64,000 nucleotides of DNA from Prosopocoilus inquinatus (GCA_036172665.1 CM069876.1:49755001-49819000); one strand, 5' to 3'. Shown: positions 1 to 10,999, counted from the stretch's first letter. Made by a program: numbers and translations. The notes: generated by a model from the sequence alone, not told the origin.

Positions 1-708
1 GTCTTGAACCGGCACGTTTTGAGACACGCCGATGAGAAGCTGTTCGCTTGTGGCCAGTGCGACTACAGATGCAGAAGAGCCGCGGATTTGAAACAGCACT
101 TGTTGACGCACACCGGCGAGAGCTACATCGCTTGCGACCTTTGCGATTACAAGTGCCAGGGAAGAGAATTCTTGAATCTGCACATGTTGAAGCACACTCG
201 TGATAAACCGTATTGCTGTAACATTTGCGACGTCAAATGCCTAAATCAGAAAACCTTGGCGCAGCACATGTTGATACACAGTCCCGAAAAGCCGTTCGGC
301 TGCGACCTCTGCGATTATAGGTGCCGACAGGCCTCTTATTTAAAGCGACACGTGTTAACGCACACGGGCGAGAAGCCTTTCGCTTGCGATCTTTGCGATT
401 ACAGGTGCCGAGGGAAGGAATCTTTGAAGGCGCACAAATTGAAACACACCGGCGATGAGCCGTATCGTTGTAAGTTTTGCGATTTCACGTGTCCGCTCAG
501 GCAAACTTTCGAACGGCACGCTTTGATACACACCGACGCGAAACCGTTCGGTTGCGATCTATGCGATTACAGATGCAGGCGAGCAGAGAACTTGAAACAG
601 CACAGGTTGACGCACACCGGCGAAAAACCCTTCGCTTGTGACCTTTGCGATTATAAGTGCCGACATTCCGCGACCTTGAAAACTCACAAGTTACAAGCAC
701 ATGTTTAA
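1..708 (+). CDS. ZF1: C2H2 zinc-finger terminal exon, 5' end outside the window
   Basis: The frame is open at the first base and ends in TAA at 706-708. It encodes 235 visible residues with eight complete C2H2 fingers plus the tail of another (L-N-R-H-V-L-R-H). Fingers follow C-x2-C-x12-H-x3-H with linkers such as HTGEKPF. Most carry a Cys two residues after the D-Y of C-D-L-C-D-Y-K-C, where classical fingers have Phe. The last finger ends H-x4-H (HKLQAH), as if one base had been inserted in the usual CACAAGTTACAGCAC string. A likely nuclear DNA-binding protein by family; the target is unknown. ATTAAA at 754-759 is a candidate poly(A) signal. Codon use is GC-rich like ZF2-ZF4. Confidence 0.88.
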   Translation, partial: VLNRHVLRHADEKLFACGQCDYRCRRAADLKQHLLTHTGESYIACDLCDYKCQGREFLNLHMLKHTRDKPYCCNICDVKCLNQKTLAQHMLIHSPEKPFGCDLCDYRCRQASYLKRHVLTHTGEKPFACDLCDYRCRGKESLKAHKLKHTGDEPYRCKFCDFTCPLRQTFERHALIHTDAKPFGCDLCDYRCRRAENLKQHRLTHTGEKPFACDLCDYKCRHSATLKTHKLQAHV

Positions 709-848
709 AACGTTTCTTCTTTGTTTCAAGCATTTAGTATTTAAAACAGAAATATTAAATAATCCACATTTTAAATTTGATTTGTTCCTGACTGTTTCCT
801 TATTTTATTTTTAGTGCCACCTAATCTAACCAGTCGGTTTCGTTTCAG
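709..848 (+). other. 140-bp gap between ZF1 stop and ZF2 acceptor
   Basis: It holds a possible poly(A) signal (ATTAAA 754-759), a T-rich stretch (789-812) and the acceptor GGTTTCGTTTCAG ending at 848. There is no room for a 3' UTR plus an independent promoter, a first exon with ATG and an intron. In the ZF2 frame a TGA stands at 778-780 and no ATG follows before the acceptor. Confidence 0.75.
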
Positions 849-1632
849 ATGTCGGCGGGCTTCTTCCAAATCAGGACGTCCGGGCAAGCGAACATTCGAA
901 TGTCGCACGTGTCGCTCCAGATTTAAAACCCAAGGTCATTTAGCGCAGCACACGCTGAGACACACAGGGGACAAGCTGTTCAGATGCGTCGTTTGCAACT
1001 ACGACTGCCATTATCCCGCGCAGCTGCGACAGCACATGCTCCAACACACCGACGAAAAGCCGTACAAGTGCGATATCTGCGACTACAGAGGTCGACGACC
1101 CCAACATTTGAAGAAGCACTTGGCGACGCACGCGAAACCGCTGAGCTGCAACCTCTGCGATTACAAGTGCCAGCAGAGCAAAACGATGAGGCTGCACAAG
1201 CTGAAACACACCGGCGAGTTTCCCTTCAGCTGCGACCTTTGCGATTACAAATGCGGCCTGATTAGTAGATTGGAGCGGCACAAGTTGAAGCACACCGACG
1301 AGAAGCCGTTCGCTTGCGAGCTCTGCGATTATAAATGCCGACAGGTGGTCAACTTGGCGCAACACAAGTTGATACACACGGGCGAGAAGCCTTTCGCTTG
1401 CGATTTCTGCGACTACAAGTGCCGAGAGAGCAGATCTTTGAAGCAGCACACGTTCAGGCACACCGGCGAGACACCGTTCAGTTGTGACCTCTGCGATTAC
1501 AAGTGCAAGCGTGCCGAGAACCTGAAGCAACACAGGATGGCGCACACCGGCGAGAAACCGTTTGCTTGCGAGCACTGCGATTATAAATGCCGACATCCCA
1601 GGGACTTGAGGAAGCACAAGTTAACGCATTAG
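849..1632 (+). CDS. ZF2: nine-finger C2H2 terminal exon, complete
   Basis: Starts after the TTTCAG acceptor at 848 with one base (A) and then whole codons from 850: C-R-R-A-S-S-K-S. About 260 residues. The first finger (C-R-T-C-x12-H-x3-H, residues ~18-38) has a normal Phe (RSRFKTQG) and is the only intact example of this cap finger in the A-type group; ZF3, ZF4, ZF11 and ZF12 have lost it. Next comes C-V-V-C-N-Y-D-C, then seven further fingers, most of the C-D-Y-K-C type. One linker is short (ATHAKPLS). No in-frame ATG precedes the acceptor, so translation should start in an upstream exon. The protein ends HKLTH-stop with no tail. AATAAA at 2194-2199 is the nearest clear poly(A) signal. Confidence 0.9.
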
Positions 1633-1723
1633 CGAGAAACAGTGCGATGGTGGGAGGAGACGTTCCTTTTTAGATCCCAATTGTTTTATGAAGTTTTTAG
1701 AAAAAGAAAGTTAACGACGGACG

Positions 1724-1770
1724 TCAATCAATCAATCAATCGATTGATCGATCGATCGACCGAACGATCG
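1724..1770. repeat. TCAA/TCGA tetranucleotide microsatellite
   Basis: A run of TCAA units passes into GATC/TCGA units and then degenerates. It lies in the 3' flank of ZF2. No function is apparent. Confidence 0.85.
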
Positions 1771-1936
1771 CATCTGGTCAAAGATTGCCTAGTTTCTATC
1801 TTTTTATTAAAAAAATTGAACTCAGGGTTGCCAATAGTTATGAGATTCCTCACTAGGCTTCGTTACGCATTGCGTGGGTCTGTCTACGTCATCAAAAGTC
1901 AGTTCACATTTAGGAATTACCAACACACATGTTCAA

Positions 1937-2136
1937 TCTAACGTTCTAGGATAGTTTCTAAATTTCTAGGATAGTGTCTAACGTTCTAGGATAGTTTCTA
2001 AATTTCTAGGATAGCCTCTAACGTTCTAGGATAACTTCTAAATTTCTAGGATGGCCTCTAACGTTCTAGGATAGCTTCTAAATTTCTAGGATAGCCTCTA
2101 ACGTTCTAGGATAGCTTCTAAATTTCTAGGTTAGTC
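1937..2136. repeat. 40-bp minisatellite, five exact-length copies
   Basis: Five head-to-tail copies of a 40-bp unit starting TCTAACGTTCTAGGATAG and followed by a related half, TTTCTAAATTTCTAGGATAG. Copies differ by a few substitutions only. The array starts at 1937, 1977, 2017, 2057 and 2097. It sits between the ZF2 stop and the ZF3 acceptor. The rest of 1633-2347 is AT-rich, with AATAAA at 2194-2199 and no recognised gene. Confidence 0.93.
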
Positions 2137-2347
2137 TCTAACTCACCAAATCTCCTGTGGAAATTAAAGTAAGTATGTAAATTAAATGTTGTAAATAAAT
2201 TAAGTTTATTAACAGCCCATCGTTGTTCGTACAAAAAATAAGACGACTTTTTTTCGTGACAACGTCAACAACAATTTATTTTTTCTTCATGTCGGATTTT
2301 AATCTAATTAGTTTCGTTCTTCGTTGCTACAGTTAGTTTTGTTTCAG

Positions 2348-3152
2348 ACGCCAGAGGTCTTCCAAGTCGAGAATCCTGGAGGAGAGGACATTCGAAGGCG
2401 ATAAGCTGTTCAGATGCGTCGTCTGCAATTACGTGTGCGAACAGTCCGCGCATCTGCAACGGCACATGTTGACACACACCGAGGAGAAGCCCTTCAAGTG
2501 CGACCTTTGCGATTACAGAGGTCGACGGCTGCAAAATTTGAAACGTCACCTGCCGATACACAGAGACGAGAAGCCGCTGAGTTGCAACCTCTGCGATTAC
2601 AAATGCCGGGCGGGCAAGTCTCTGAGGCTGCACAAGTTAAAACACACGGGCGAGTTTCCCTACGGCTGCGATCTCTGCGATTACAAGTGCGGACTGGCCG
2701 GTAAATTAAAGCTGCACAAGCTGAGGCACACCGACGAGAAGCCGTTCGCCTGCGACCTTTGCGATTATAAATGCCGGCAGGTCTCGAACTTGACGCAACA
2801 CACGCTGACGCACACCGGCGAGAAACCTTTCACTTGCGATCTCTGCGATTACAGGTGCCGGGAGAGCAGATCTTTGAAGCTGCACGAGTCGAAACACACG
2901 GGCGAGTTCGCGTACAGCTGTGATGTTTGCGATTACAAGTGCGGACTGGGCAGTAAGCTGAAGCTGCACAAGTTAACGCACACCGGAGAGAAACCGCTGG
3001 CTTGCGACCTTTGCGATTACAAATGCCGGCAGGCCGTGAACCTGGCGCAGCACAAGTTAACGCACACCGACGAGAAGCCTCTGGCTTGCGATCTCTGCGA
3101 TTTTAAATGTCGAAATTCCAGAAGCTTGAAGAAACACAGGTTAACACACTAG
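2348..3152 (+). CDS. ZF3: nine-finger C2H2 terminal exon
   Basis: Acceptor TTTTGTTTCAG ends at 2347. The exon begins with A and then CGC-CAG-AGG (R-Q-R). About 267 residues. An in-frame TAG at 2334-2336, just before the acceptor, rules out read-through translation. The N-terminus SSKSRILEERTFEGDKLFRC matches ZF2 around its first finger, but that finger is missing. Nine fingers follow, beginning with CVVCNYVC. Finger 2 has Gly in place of the extra Cys (CDYRG). Closely related to ZF2 finger by finger. The stop at 3150-3152 follows HRLTH. AATAAA at 3193-3198 is a good poly(A) candidate. Confidence 0.9.
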
Positions 3153-3534
3153 GGACATAACCTGCAAACTTGTTGCTCTTGACGTTATGTCAAATAAACA
3201 GAAAAGAATAGATGTAATAATATTGACAGGTTGCCAAAAAATTAAAAAATGCAAAAGTCACTAAACTGATCGTCACACTTCAGACATGCCTGAATTACGC
3301 TAAAATCCGTCTGAATTTTCCAAATCTGGTGGCAAAATCTAGCGAAGATGGCAACAGTGGTAACGTCGTTTAATTCTAGTAAAAGTTGGCAGCAGTGGTA
3401 ACGTTTACATTTACAAAGACGAAGCAACAAATAAAATAGTGAAACCTTTATAGTTTTTTTTTTTTCTATTACTGAACCTAACCTAAACGCTGTCAAAATC
3501 CGTTACGTATTCATTACAATCGCTTTTGTTTCAG
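3153..3534. other. Intergenic/intronic stretch between ZF3 and ZF4
   Basis: Contains the ZF3 poly(A) signal (3193-3198), AT-rich sequence with the direct pair GGCAACAGTGGTAACG and GGCAGCAGTGGTAACG (3350-3402), a T10 run and the ZF4 acceptor. No coding exon is recognised. Confidence 0.6.
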
Positions 3535-4660
3535 ATTCCGACGGACCTTCAAATCCGAACCCGCGGACGAAAGAACGCCCGAAAGCCCTACAGATGGCGC
3601 CAAACCCGAAACCGAAAACAAATTGTTCAGATGCGCCGTTTGCAACTACGAATGCCAGCATCCCGCCCAATTACAACGGCACATGTTGAAACACACCGAC
3701 GACAAGTCCCACAAACTCGAGCGCTTGGATTTCGAGAGGCCGTTCACTTGCGACCACTGCTTTTACAAATGCCGGCAGAGCAGGACCTTGCGACTGCACA
3801 TGTTGAAGCACACGGGCGAGCTGCCGTTCAGCTGCGACCTCTGCGATTACAAATGCGGCCTGCGCAGGCAACTGAAGCTGCACAAGGTGAAGCACACCGA
3901 CGAGAAGCCCTTCGCCTGCGATCTTTGCGATTACAAATGCCAGCGGTTGCAAAACCTGAAGCGGCACGCGCTGATCCACACCGACGAGATGCCGTTCAGC
4001 TGCGATCTCTGCGATTACAAATGCCGCGAGGGCAGATCTTGGAAGCTGCACCAGTTGAAGCACGCCGACGAGTTGCCGTACAGCTGCGAGCTTTGCGATT
4101 ACAAGTGCGGCCTCGCCCGGCTGTTGAAGCGGCACAAGTTGAGGCACACCGACGAGAAGCGTTTCGCGTGCGATCTTTGCGATTATAAGTGCCGACAGGG
4201 TGAGAACTTGACGCAGCACATGTTGATGCACAACGGCGAGAAGCCCTTCACCTGCGACCTTTGCGATTACAGGTGCCGGCAGGCCGGGAACATGAAGCAA
4301 CACAGGCTGAAGCACACGAACGAGAGGCCTTTCGCCTGCGATGTTTGCGGTTACAAGTGTCGGTATTCCGGGAACCTGAAGCAGCACGTCCTGACGCACA
4401 CCGGGGAGAAGCCTTTTGCTTGCGAACTTTGTGGATACAAGTGCGCGCGGTCCGGGTGCATGAAGGATCACATGCTGACGCACACGGACGAGAGGCCTTT
4501 CGCTTGCGATCTTTGCGACCGTAAGTTTCGTCACGCGGGGAACTTGAAGCGACACAGGTTAACGCACACGGGCGAGAAGCCGTTCGCTTGCGATCTTTGC
4601 GATTACAAGTGTCGCCAGCGCAGTTATTTGATGAAGCACAGATTGACGCACGCGCAATAA
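3535..4660 (+). CDS. ZF4: twelve-finger C2H2 terminal exon
   Basis: Acceptor CTTTTGTTTCAG ends at 3534. The exon begins with A and then TTC-CGA-CGG (F-R-R). About 374 residues with twelve fingers. The N-terminal ~34 residues are hydrophilic (E, P, T, K rich) and replace the cap finger seen in ZF2. Finger 1 (CAVCNYEC) and finger 2 (CDHCFYKC) are joined by an unusually long spacer (HTDDKSHKLERLDFERPFT). Finger 11 has a normal Phe (CDRKFRHAG) and several C-terminal linkers are canonical HTGEKPF. An in-frame TAA at 3479-3481 and no ATG before the acceptor imply an upstream start. The GC-rich third positions set ZF1-ZF4 apart from ZF5 onward. Confidence 0.9.
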
Positions 4661-5487
4661 AGTTCGTTTTAATATTTTATTCGAATAAGGGTGCTTTAGA
4701 TTACAGCGCTGTTGCCGTGTTTCTCTGTTGACAAGTGATTGTACAGGTTATGTAATAATTATCTGATTTTTGTCAAGTTTAGTTTCAAGTGAATATGATT
4801 TGAATACTGGACTTTACGCATTACACAATTAGGCAGGCAACAAATATAACATATCAGTAAAATGTCGATTCGCAATTGAAACACAAACGTCCAATAAGAA
4901 TGACAGCTGACAGGAGACGGAATAAATGACGCCTGGCCCCGGAGCGGGCAGCATCAGCGCGCTCAGTGTTACCAACATAAGAGACGCCAACCTGCAATGC
5001 GCAAATACGCATAGCGATGAGCGTTAAGTCGGTTTAATTGCAGGGTCGTAATGACGTCATCGCCTTCACAAAATGAACGTAGTATAGACGCATATTTTGG
5101 TCTTGTAATATAAACGCTTATTTTCACGGCGTCATGTCATATACAGGCCAGTCCAGTTCACCTAAAAATGTGTTCCAGTAAAGCAAGCCGTGAAGTCGTG
5201 TCAACTAGCGCCCTCTCATACTCATTAATCAGATGTTACCATGGTAACGACACCGATGCTTATTTTGACAATTTAAATATCAAGACAAATTGACATATCA
5301 CATAACCAAAAATTTCAAGATGACAGTAATTTTCACGCTTGTTTTAAATTCGAGGGCGCCACTTGACCACGCTTTTTATTTTTTCCAAAAACTTTTGTTA
5401 ATGTTCTTTAGACTGGCCGTATGTATGTGACATATCAAGTAAGCTGGCCGTGCTTCTTTTCATTCAAATAAATTATTAACACATTAT
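4661..5487. other. Intergenic stretch, no gene recognised
   Basis: AT-rich 3' flank of ZF4 without a clear AATAAA, then mixed sequence around 4900-5130 with no open frame of note, then a MITE-like element at 5142-5421. A lone TGACGTCA lies at 5052-5059. Confidence 0.5.
5142..5421. mobile_element. Small inverted-terminal-repeat element (MITE-like)
   Basis: Left end TACAGGCCAGTCCAG is roughly inverted at the right end, CTTTAGACTGGCCGTA, giving a 280-bp unit with no coding capacity. A TA-type target duplication is possible (ATATACAGG and GTATGTA) but short. Tc1/mariner-derived MITE is the best guess. Confidence 0.5.
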
Positions 5488-5665
5488 TTGGTTTACGTTG
5501 AAGTGCGCATGTGCGTCGCTACTTGTGCGCATGATTGCTTGTTCTGTGTGTAGTTATAACGACTGCTCCTAGACGGCGTGTGCGTACGTTTACGAAATAT
5601 AATTTTGTTTTTATTCTGCACTTTTTCGTCTTATCGGGGAGGTTATTTACTCGTACATTCATTTG
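5488..5665 (+). promoter_or_regulatory. Upstream block shared with the region before ZF9
   Basis: The segment TTTACGTTGAAGTG...TTGTGCGCATGATT...GTTCTGTGTGTAGTTA...TTTTTATTCTGCA aligns with 27000-27260, 1.2 kb upstream of the ZF9 acceptor. Shared pieces keep order and spacing while diverging in between. It could be a conserved promoter/enhancer, a relic first exon, or an old repeat. No coding conservation is obvious. Confidence 0.4.
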
Positions 5666-5730
5666 TTCTCTCTGCTCGATATGTCATTTTCAAGTTGAAA
5701 ATGAAAATTCTAAAAGATTCTTTGTTTCAG

Positions 5731-6880
5731 GTGTCAATGGATCCCTAAAGCTGAACCAGATTACAAGAAAGAAATCGTATGCCGGATATGTGATTCTGAA
5801 TTCAAGTGTATGGCAAATTTGCGCAGACATATTTTATTACACACCGGCGAGAAGCCGCTCAGTTGTGATCTTTGCGATTACAAATGCCGGCAGATCGGTA
5901 GCTTGAAATCCCACAAGCTGAAGCACACTGATGAGAAGCCGCTCCGATGTGACCTCTGCGATTATCAGTGCCGACACCTCGAGAGTCTGAAACTCCACAA
6001 GTTAAAGCACACTAACGAGAAGCCGTTCAGTTGTGACCTCTGCGATTTCAAATGTCGACAGCTCGGAAGCTTGAAACTCCACAACTTGAAGCACACCAAC
6101 GAGATGCCGTTCGGTTGTGATCTCTGCGATTTTAAATGCCGACTGCTCGGAAATTTGAAGCGGCACAAGTTGAGGCACACCGACGAGATGCCGTTCAGTT
6201 GTGATCTTTGCGATTTTAAAAGCCGCCGGCTCGAAAGCTTGAACTACCACAGGGTGCAGCACATGGACGAGACGCCGTACTGTTGCGACCTTTGCGATTA
6301 TAAATGCCGAAACCTCAAGACCTTGAAACGGCACAAGTTGAAGCACACCGGCGAGATGCCGTTCAGCTGTGACGTTTGCGATTATAAATGTCGAGAGCAC
6401 CAAAATTTGAAATCACACAAGTTAAAGCACACTGATGAGAAGGCGTTCGGTTGTGATCTCTGCGATTATAAATGCCGATACCTCGTAAGTTTGAAGTTGC
6501 ACAAGTTAAAGCACACCGATGAGATGCCGCTCAGTTGTGATCTCTGCGATTATAAATGTCGGCAGCTCGGAAGCTTGAAGCTCCACAAGTTAAAGCACAC
6601 CAGCGAGATGCCGTTCGGTTGTGATCTTTGTGATTATAAATGCCGACAGCGCAGAAGCTTGAAGTTCCACAAGTTAAAGCACACCAATGAGAAGCCGTTC
6701 GGTTGTGATCTTTGCGATTATAGGTGTCGAGACCACGGAAGTTTAAAGTCTCACAAGTTAATGCACACCGATGAGAAGCCGTTCGGTTGTGAGCTTTGCA
6801 ATTATAAATGCCGGCGAGTCGCACAGTTGAAACAACATCATAAGTTGAAGCATACTGATGAGAAGCCGGCAACTCAGTAA
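5731..6880 (+). CDS. ZF5: thirteen-finger C2H2 terminal exon (B-type)
   Basis: Acceptor TTCTTTGTTTCAG ends at 5730. The first base is G rather than A, then TGT-CAA-TGG (C-Q-W). About 382 residues. Finger 1 is the B-type cap finger (CRICDSEFKCMANLRRH), with a classical Phe and a canonical TGEKP linker. Twelve C-D-x-C-D-Y/F-K-C fingers follow, mostly with TDEKP/TNEKP/TDEMP linkers. Finger 6 has Ser in place of the extra Cys. Finger 13 ends H-x4-H (QHHKLKH). The tail is TDEKPATQ. An in-frame TAA at 5711-5713 shows the read-through frame upstream is closed. It appears by a 2-base deletion relative to ZF6 and ZF7. The only early ATG (5810) lies inside finger 1. Confidence 0.9.
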
Positions 6881-7697
6881 TCTGAAATAGCACAAGGAGT
6901 GAAGCTTCACTAACCAGAAACTATTCACTTCTCTTGTGATTAAGAAGTCATCTACCGAAGATGTCAACATAGCTGCCGAAATACGTATACAGAGCGATCG
7001 ATTGATTGGTTGTCCTGATCCTACACTAATTTCCATGAGCTTGATATCAATATTTACTCGTTAGAACGAAAAGCAGTGGCGTGCCGAGAACATCCATGAA
7101 ACTTACAACCAACCTAACCTAACTAATAAAAAAAAACAATTGGATTGAACCTCCTGACCACAAATTTTTTTTTTAAAACTATACAGGGCGATCATTACTG
7201 ATTGTCCTGATCCTACACTGCTTTCCACGAGCTTGATATCGATATTTACGTCCAATAATTGTTTTTTTATTAGTTAGGTTAGGTTGGTTGTAAGTTTTAT
7301 GGATGTTCTCGGCACGCCACTGCTTTTCGTTCTAACCTTCATCACGTAGATGTAAATATCGATATCAAGCTCGTGGAAAGCAGTGTAGGATCAGGACAAT
7401 CAATAATGATCGCCCCGTATAGTTTTAAAAAAAAACTTTCTGTGGTTAGGAGGTTCAATCCAATTTCAACAAACTATTCAATACACTCTAAAAATTTAAT
7501 GTAATCTTACAGAAACAGACAAAACAGTATTTATCGATTACAAATAAAAACATTTCATAGAAACACGGCCGCAAGTAATCATTTATTTTCATTTACGTGT
7601 ATATTATGTATAGCGTGTACGTATATTATTATCTTGTAGGTAATAAAGATGCTTGTGTTCGTTAAAATAAATTTGAAGTTTATTGAATTCGTTATCA
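6881..7697. other. 3' flank of ZF5 with composite foldback
   Basis: Apart from the composite inverted repeat at 7002-7464 and AATAAA near 7124, this is AT-rich sequence without a supported gene. Confidence 0.5.
7002..7464. repeat. Composite foldback repeat
   Basis: Two interleaved inverted pairs: 7140-7248 with 7351-7463 (TTGGATTGAACCTCC ... GGAGGTTCAATCCAA) and 7075-7140 with 7258-7325 (GCAGTGGCGTGCCGAGAACA and its complement). In addition 7010-7057 is a direct copy of 7201-7247. The loop carries TTAGGTTAGGTTGG. The structure suggests repeated inverted insertion of one element into itself. Confidence 0.8.
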
Positions 7698-10600
7698 GTA
7701 GATAAAACAGCGACATCTTACGATCGCTTTTTGACCTGACATTGCAGTAGGATAGACAAATTGAAACGAATTTGCAACCAACAATTTTTTTTTTAATATA
7801 TTTATCGTTGGTTGTGTTGACGTAAGCGGAAATTACGTAGTGTTTTCCGTGACGTATTTTCCTTCCTTTTAGGGTTGGTCTCGCGACGCGTGTGTGGTTC
7901 GTCACCTCCGTTTTACAGACGCGCAGATGCGCCGTTTGCGAACACGATAAGGAAACGTTGTGTTAAATTCAGTTTCGGCTAATTGTATATACCGGCTGTT
8001 TCAAATTGAGTGTGCACTGAAGGGATCTCCTAAACCGTAAGAGATACAAATTCGGTTAAATGGAAGAAAAGTTGCACGAATCAGCGCCTTATTCGTACCC
8101 ATTAACAGAGTGATTTTATTTTTATTTGTTCTTAAGATATGAATTAAAATGTAGAAGAGTCGATTTTCTCTTTTCCTCTGTATCTCTTCTATTATAGATA
8201 ATTTAGAAATTTTGATTTGACTTTCTGCAGACACTTTTTGATTCTGCTTCGAATAGGGGTGGCAGAATTGGAAGTCAAACGTTTCATCTTCCCACGACCA
8301 TCATCAGTTTCGATTTTTTAAATACAACATATATCTTTTTATTATTCTATTCGATGGAATATTTTCTCCTGATTGTAATGATGTATCACACTTAATAGTT
8401 GATGTTAATCTGAAGCTTAAATAATACAGAATTTTATATAATACGTAATTGCAAACTTTTGGTTCATTTTTTTGTCTTTTTATTATTCTTTTGCGTATCA
8501 TTTTTTCTTTACTTAATACCTTCTTTTCAAGTAAGGTTAAAATATGATAAAGTAGAGTTTCGTCATGATTTACTTAATAAGTTATTCACAACTACTATTT
8601 TTTTATTTGTTAAGTATTAACAAATAACAAACAAATAACGTTCAATTGTCAGAAGGGGAAGAATGAATAAATATTAATTAAATTATGTTAGATGGGTAAC
8701 ACAAACAAATAAACAGCTGTATAAACCTAGAAGTATTAAATTAGCATAACAAAATGCAAACAATGACCTGAACAACATGAACACAGAAAATGAATTTGTG
8801 AAATAAATAAGGTGAAATTAATAAATTGAAATAAATCCTTGAAATGAGATGAGACCGTTTTCAAGACATACATTCGTTCTTAATACTTAGTACTTAATAG
8901 GTGAAGCTTAAGAAATAATACAGTTTCTTGCATGAAAATTTTGTTTAATACATAATTTCAAATTTTTGGTTCATTTTTTTTAGCTACAGCGTAAATTATA
9001 ATAAATTATTTCCTATTTTTCTGTATTGCTATTGTAATAACGCACTGCACTTACGAAAATTAATTGTTAACGACAAATACTGGTATAACGTGCCAGACTG
9101 GTATCTCAGCTTTAGTAAAGAAAGAAAACAGCCTAATTTTTGCTTACGCCGTTGGTTTAAAAGAAAAACTGAATACTAATTGAAACGATGAGTGCATAAT
9201 GGTGTTCAGTTCAAATTTACTTTGTTGAGAAAACAACAAATAACTTTCTCTAGATTTTTATTTTAAGTAATTGTTGGCTTTAGGAGGCTTTAGACATCCT
9301 CATCTGAAAGAATTTTACGTCTCGATAAGTCACTTAACATAAATGTCTGGAAAGTTATTTGTTGTTTTATCAACACAGTAAATTTGGACTGAACACGGTT
9401 ATGCACTCGTCGATTCAATTATACTAAAAATGTTTGGATATCACTGAATAGTGCCTTCTACAAAGACATTGGCGCAGCTAGAAACGAATATTTTTGCGGC
9501 AAATTTGAAAGATAATTTCTATAAAAATGTATAATTTTTTTTAATTTCTTTAGTACTCGGCGGCTCTCAAAATTTTACTATCTTTAATTTTTTTTTTTTA
9601 AACATGGTTGCAACCCAAAAATCGTATTAAACTTTGAATTACCAGCCGGAGTTTGGCACGTATGTAAAATCTAAACAGGATAAAGGGAGTTTTGGATTTT
9701 GAAAACTGAAACAGTTACTAACGTTGCGATAAATAATAAGAGGGAACTAAGAAGGCGAATATTAAATTCTTGCAAAAATGTTTCGCGAATTCATATTCGA
9801 TACGCTGGACAACACATAGTATTAAGAACGGTCTCATCTCATTTCAAGGATTCATTTCAATTTATTAATTTCACTTTATTTATTTCACAAATTCATTTTC
9901 TGTGTTCATGTTGTTCAGGTCATTGTTTGCATTTTGTTATGCTAATTTAATACTTGTAGGTTTATACAGCTGTTTGTTTGTTTGTGTTACCCATCTAACA
10001 TAATTTAATTAATATTCATTCATTCTTCCCCTTCTGACAATCGAACGTTATTTATTTGTTATTTGTTAATACTTAACAAATAAAAAAAATAGTAGTTGTG
10101 AATAACTTATTAAGTAAATCATGACGAAACTCTACTTTATCATATTTTAACCTTAGTTGAAAAGAAGGTATTAAGTAAAGAAAAAATGATATGCAATAGA
10201 ATAATAAAAAGACAAAAAAATGAAGCAAAAGTTTGAAATTATGTATTATATAAAAATCTGTATTATTTAAGCTTCAGATTAACATCAACTATTAAGTGTG
10301 ATATATCATTACAATCAGGAGAAAATATTCCATCGAATAGAATAATAAAAAGATATATGTTGTATTTAAAAAATCGAAACTGATGATGGTCGTGGGAAGA
10401 TGAAACGTTTGACTTCCAATTCTGCCACCCCTATTCGAAGCAGAATCAAAAAGTGTCTGCAGAAAGTCAAATCAAAATTTCAAAATTATCTATAATAAAA
10501 GAGATCCAGAGGAAAAGAGAAAATCGACTTTTCTACATTTTAATTCATATCTTAAGAACAAATAAAAATAAAATCACTCTGTTAATGGGTACGAATAAGG

Positions 10601-10989
10601 CGCTGATTCGTGCAACTTTTCTTCCATTTAACCGAATTTGTATCTCTTACGGTTTAGGAGATCGCTTCAGTGCACACTCAATTTGAAACAGCCGGTATAT
10701 ACAATTAGCCGAAACTAAATTTAACACAACGTTTCCTTATCGTGTTCGCAAACGGCGCATCTGCGCGTCTGTAAAACGGACGTGACGAACCACACACGCG
10801 TCGCGAGACCAACCCTAAAAGGAAGGAAAATACGTCACGGAAAACACCACGTAATTTCCGCTTACGTCAACTCAACCAACGATAAATATATTAAAAAAAA
10901 AATTGTTGGTTGCAAATTCGTTTCAATTTGTCTATCCTACTGCAATGTCAGGTCAAAAAGCGATCGTAAGATGTCGCTGTTTTATCTAC
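7698..10989. repeat. Large palindrome: two ~1.16-kb inverted arms around a ~0.97-kb spacer
   Basis: Arms 7698-8860 and 9827-10989 match in reverse complement. Matching pairs sum to 18,687 at several points (7905/10782, 8001/10686, 8837/9850), so there are almost no net indels, and identity is well over 90% by eye. Inside the arms, TATACCGGCTGTTTCAAATT (from 7988) and its complement (ending near 10699) look like the true ends of a long-TIR transposon. Each arm holds a similar 77-codon frame (8001-8234 minus, 10453-10686 plus), which shows nothing recognisable and is probably not coding. The outermost ~65 bp are fragments of the hammerhead-bearing repeat. Confidence 0.9.
9173..9425. repeat. Nested inverted repeat in the palindrome spacer
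   Basis: 9173-9249 (with AATTGAAACGATGAGTGCAT and GAAAACAACAAATAACTTTC) is inverted at 9351-9425 with modest divergence. It is a second, shorter stem-loop centred in the spacer of the large palindrome. Confidence 0.7.
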
Positions 10990-10999
10990 TTATTAAGTA

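Noticed and set aside
810..814. Alternative acceptor TTATTTTTAG at 805-814 before ZF2
   Set aside because: The conserved TTTCAG 34 bp downstream has the shared phase and position seen in all other exons.
940..1617. Long minus-strand open frames opposite each zinc-finger exon (for example 940-1617, 3671-4555, 6002-6403)
   Set aside because: They mirror the repetitive finger codons on the plus strand and show no features of their own.
3526..4188. Plus-strand alternative-frame ORFs within finger exons (for example 984-1265, 3526-4188, 4261-4524)
   Set aside because: Repetitive Arg/Leu-rich translations caused by finger periodicity, in the wrong frame relative to the C2H2 reading.
5052..5059. 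CRE-like TGACGTCA palindrome
   Set aside because: A single 8-bp match far from any supported start, expected by chance in a window of this size.
8001..10686. Matching 77-codon frames in the two palindrome arms
   Set aside because: They are identical because the arms are identical. No domain, and the third arm copy is interrupted.
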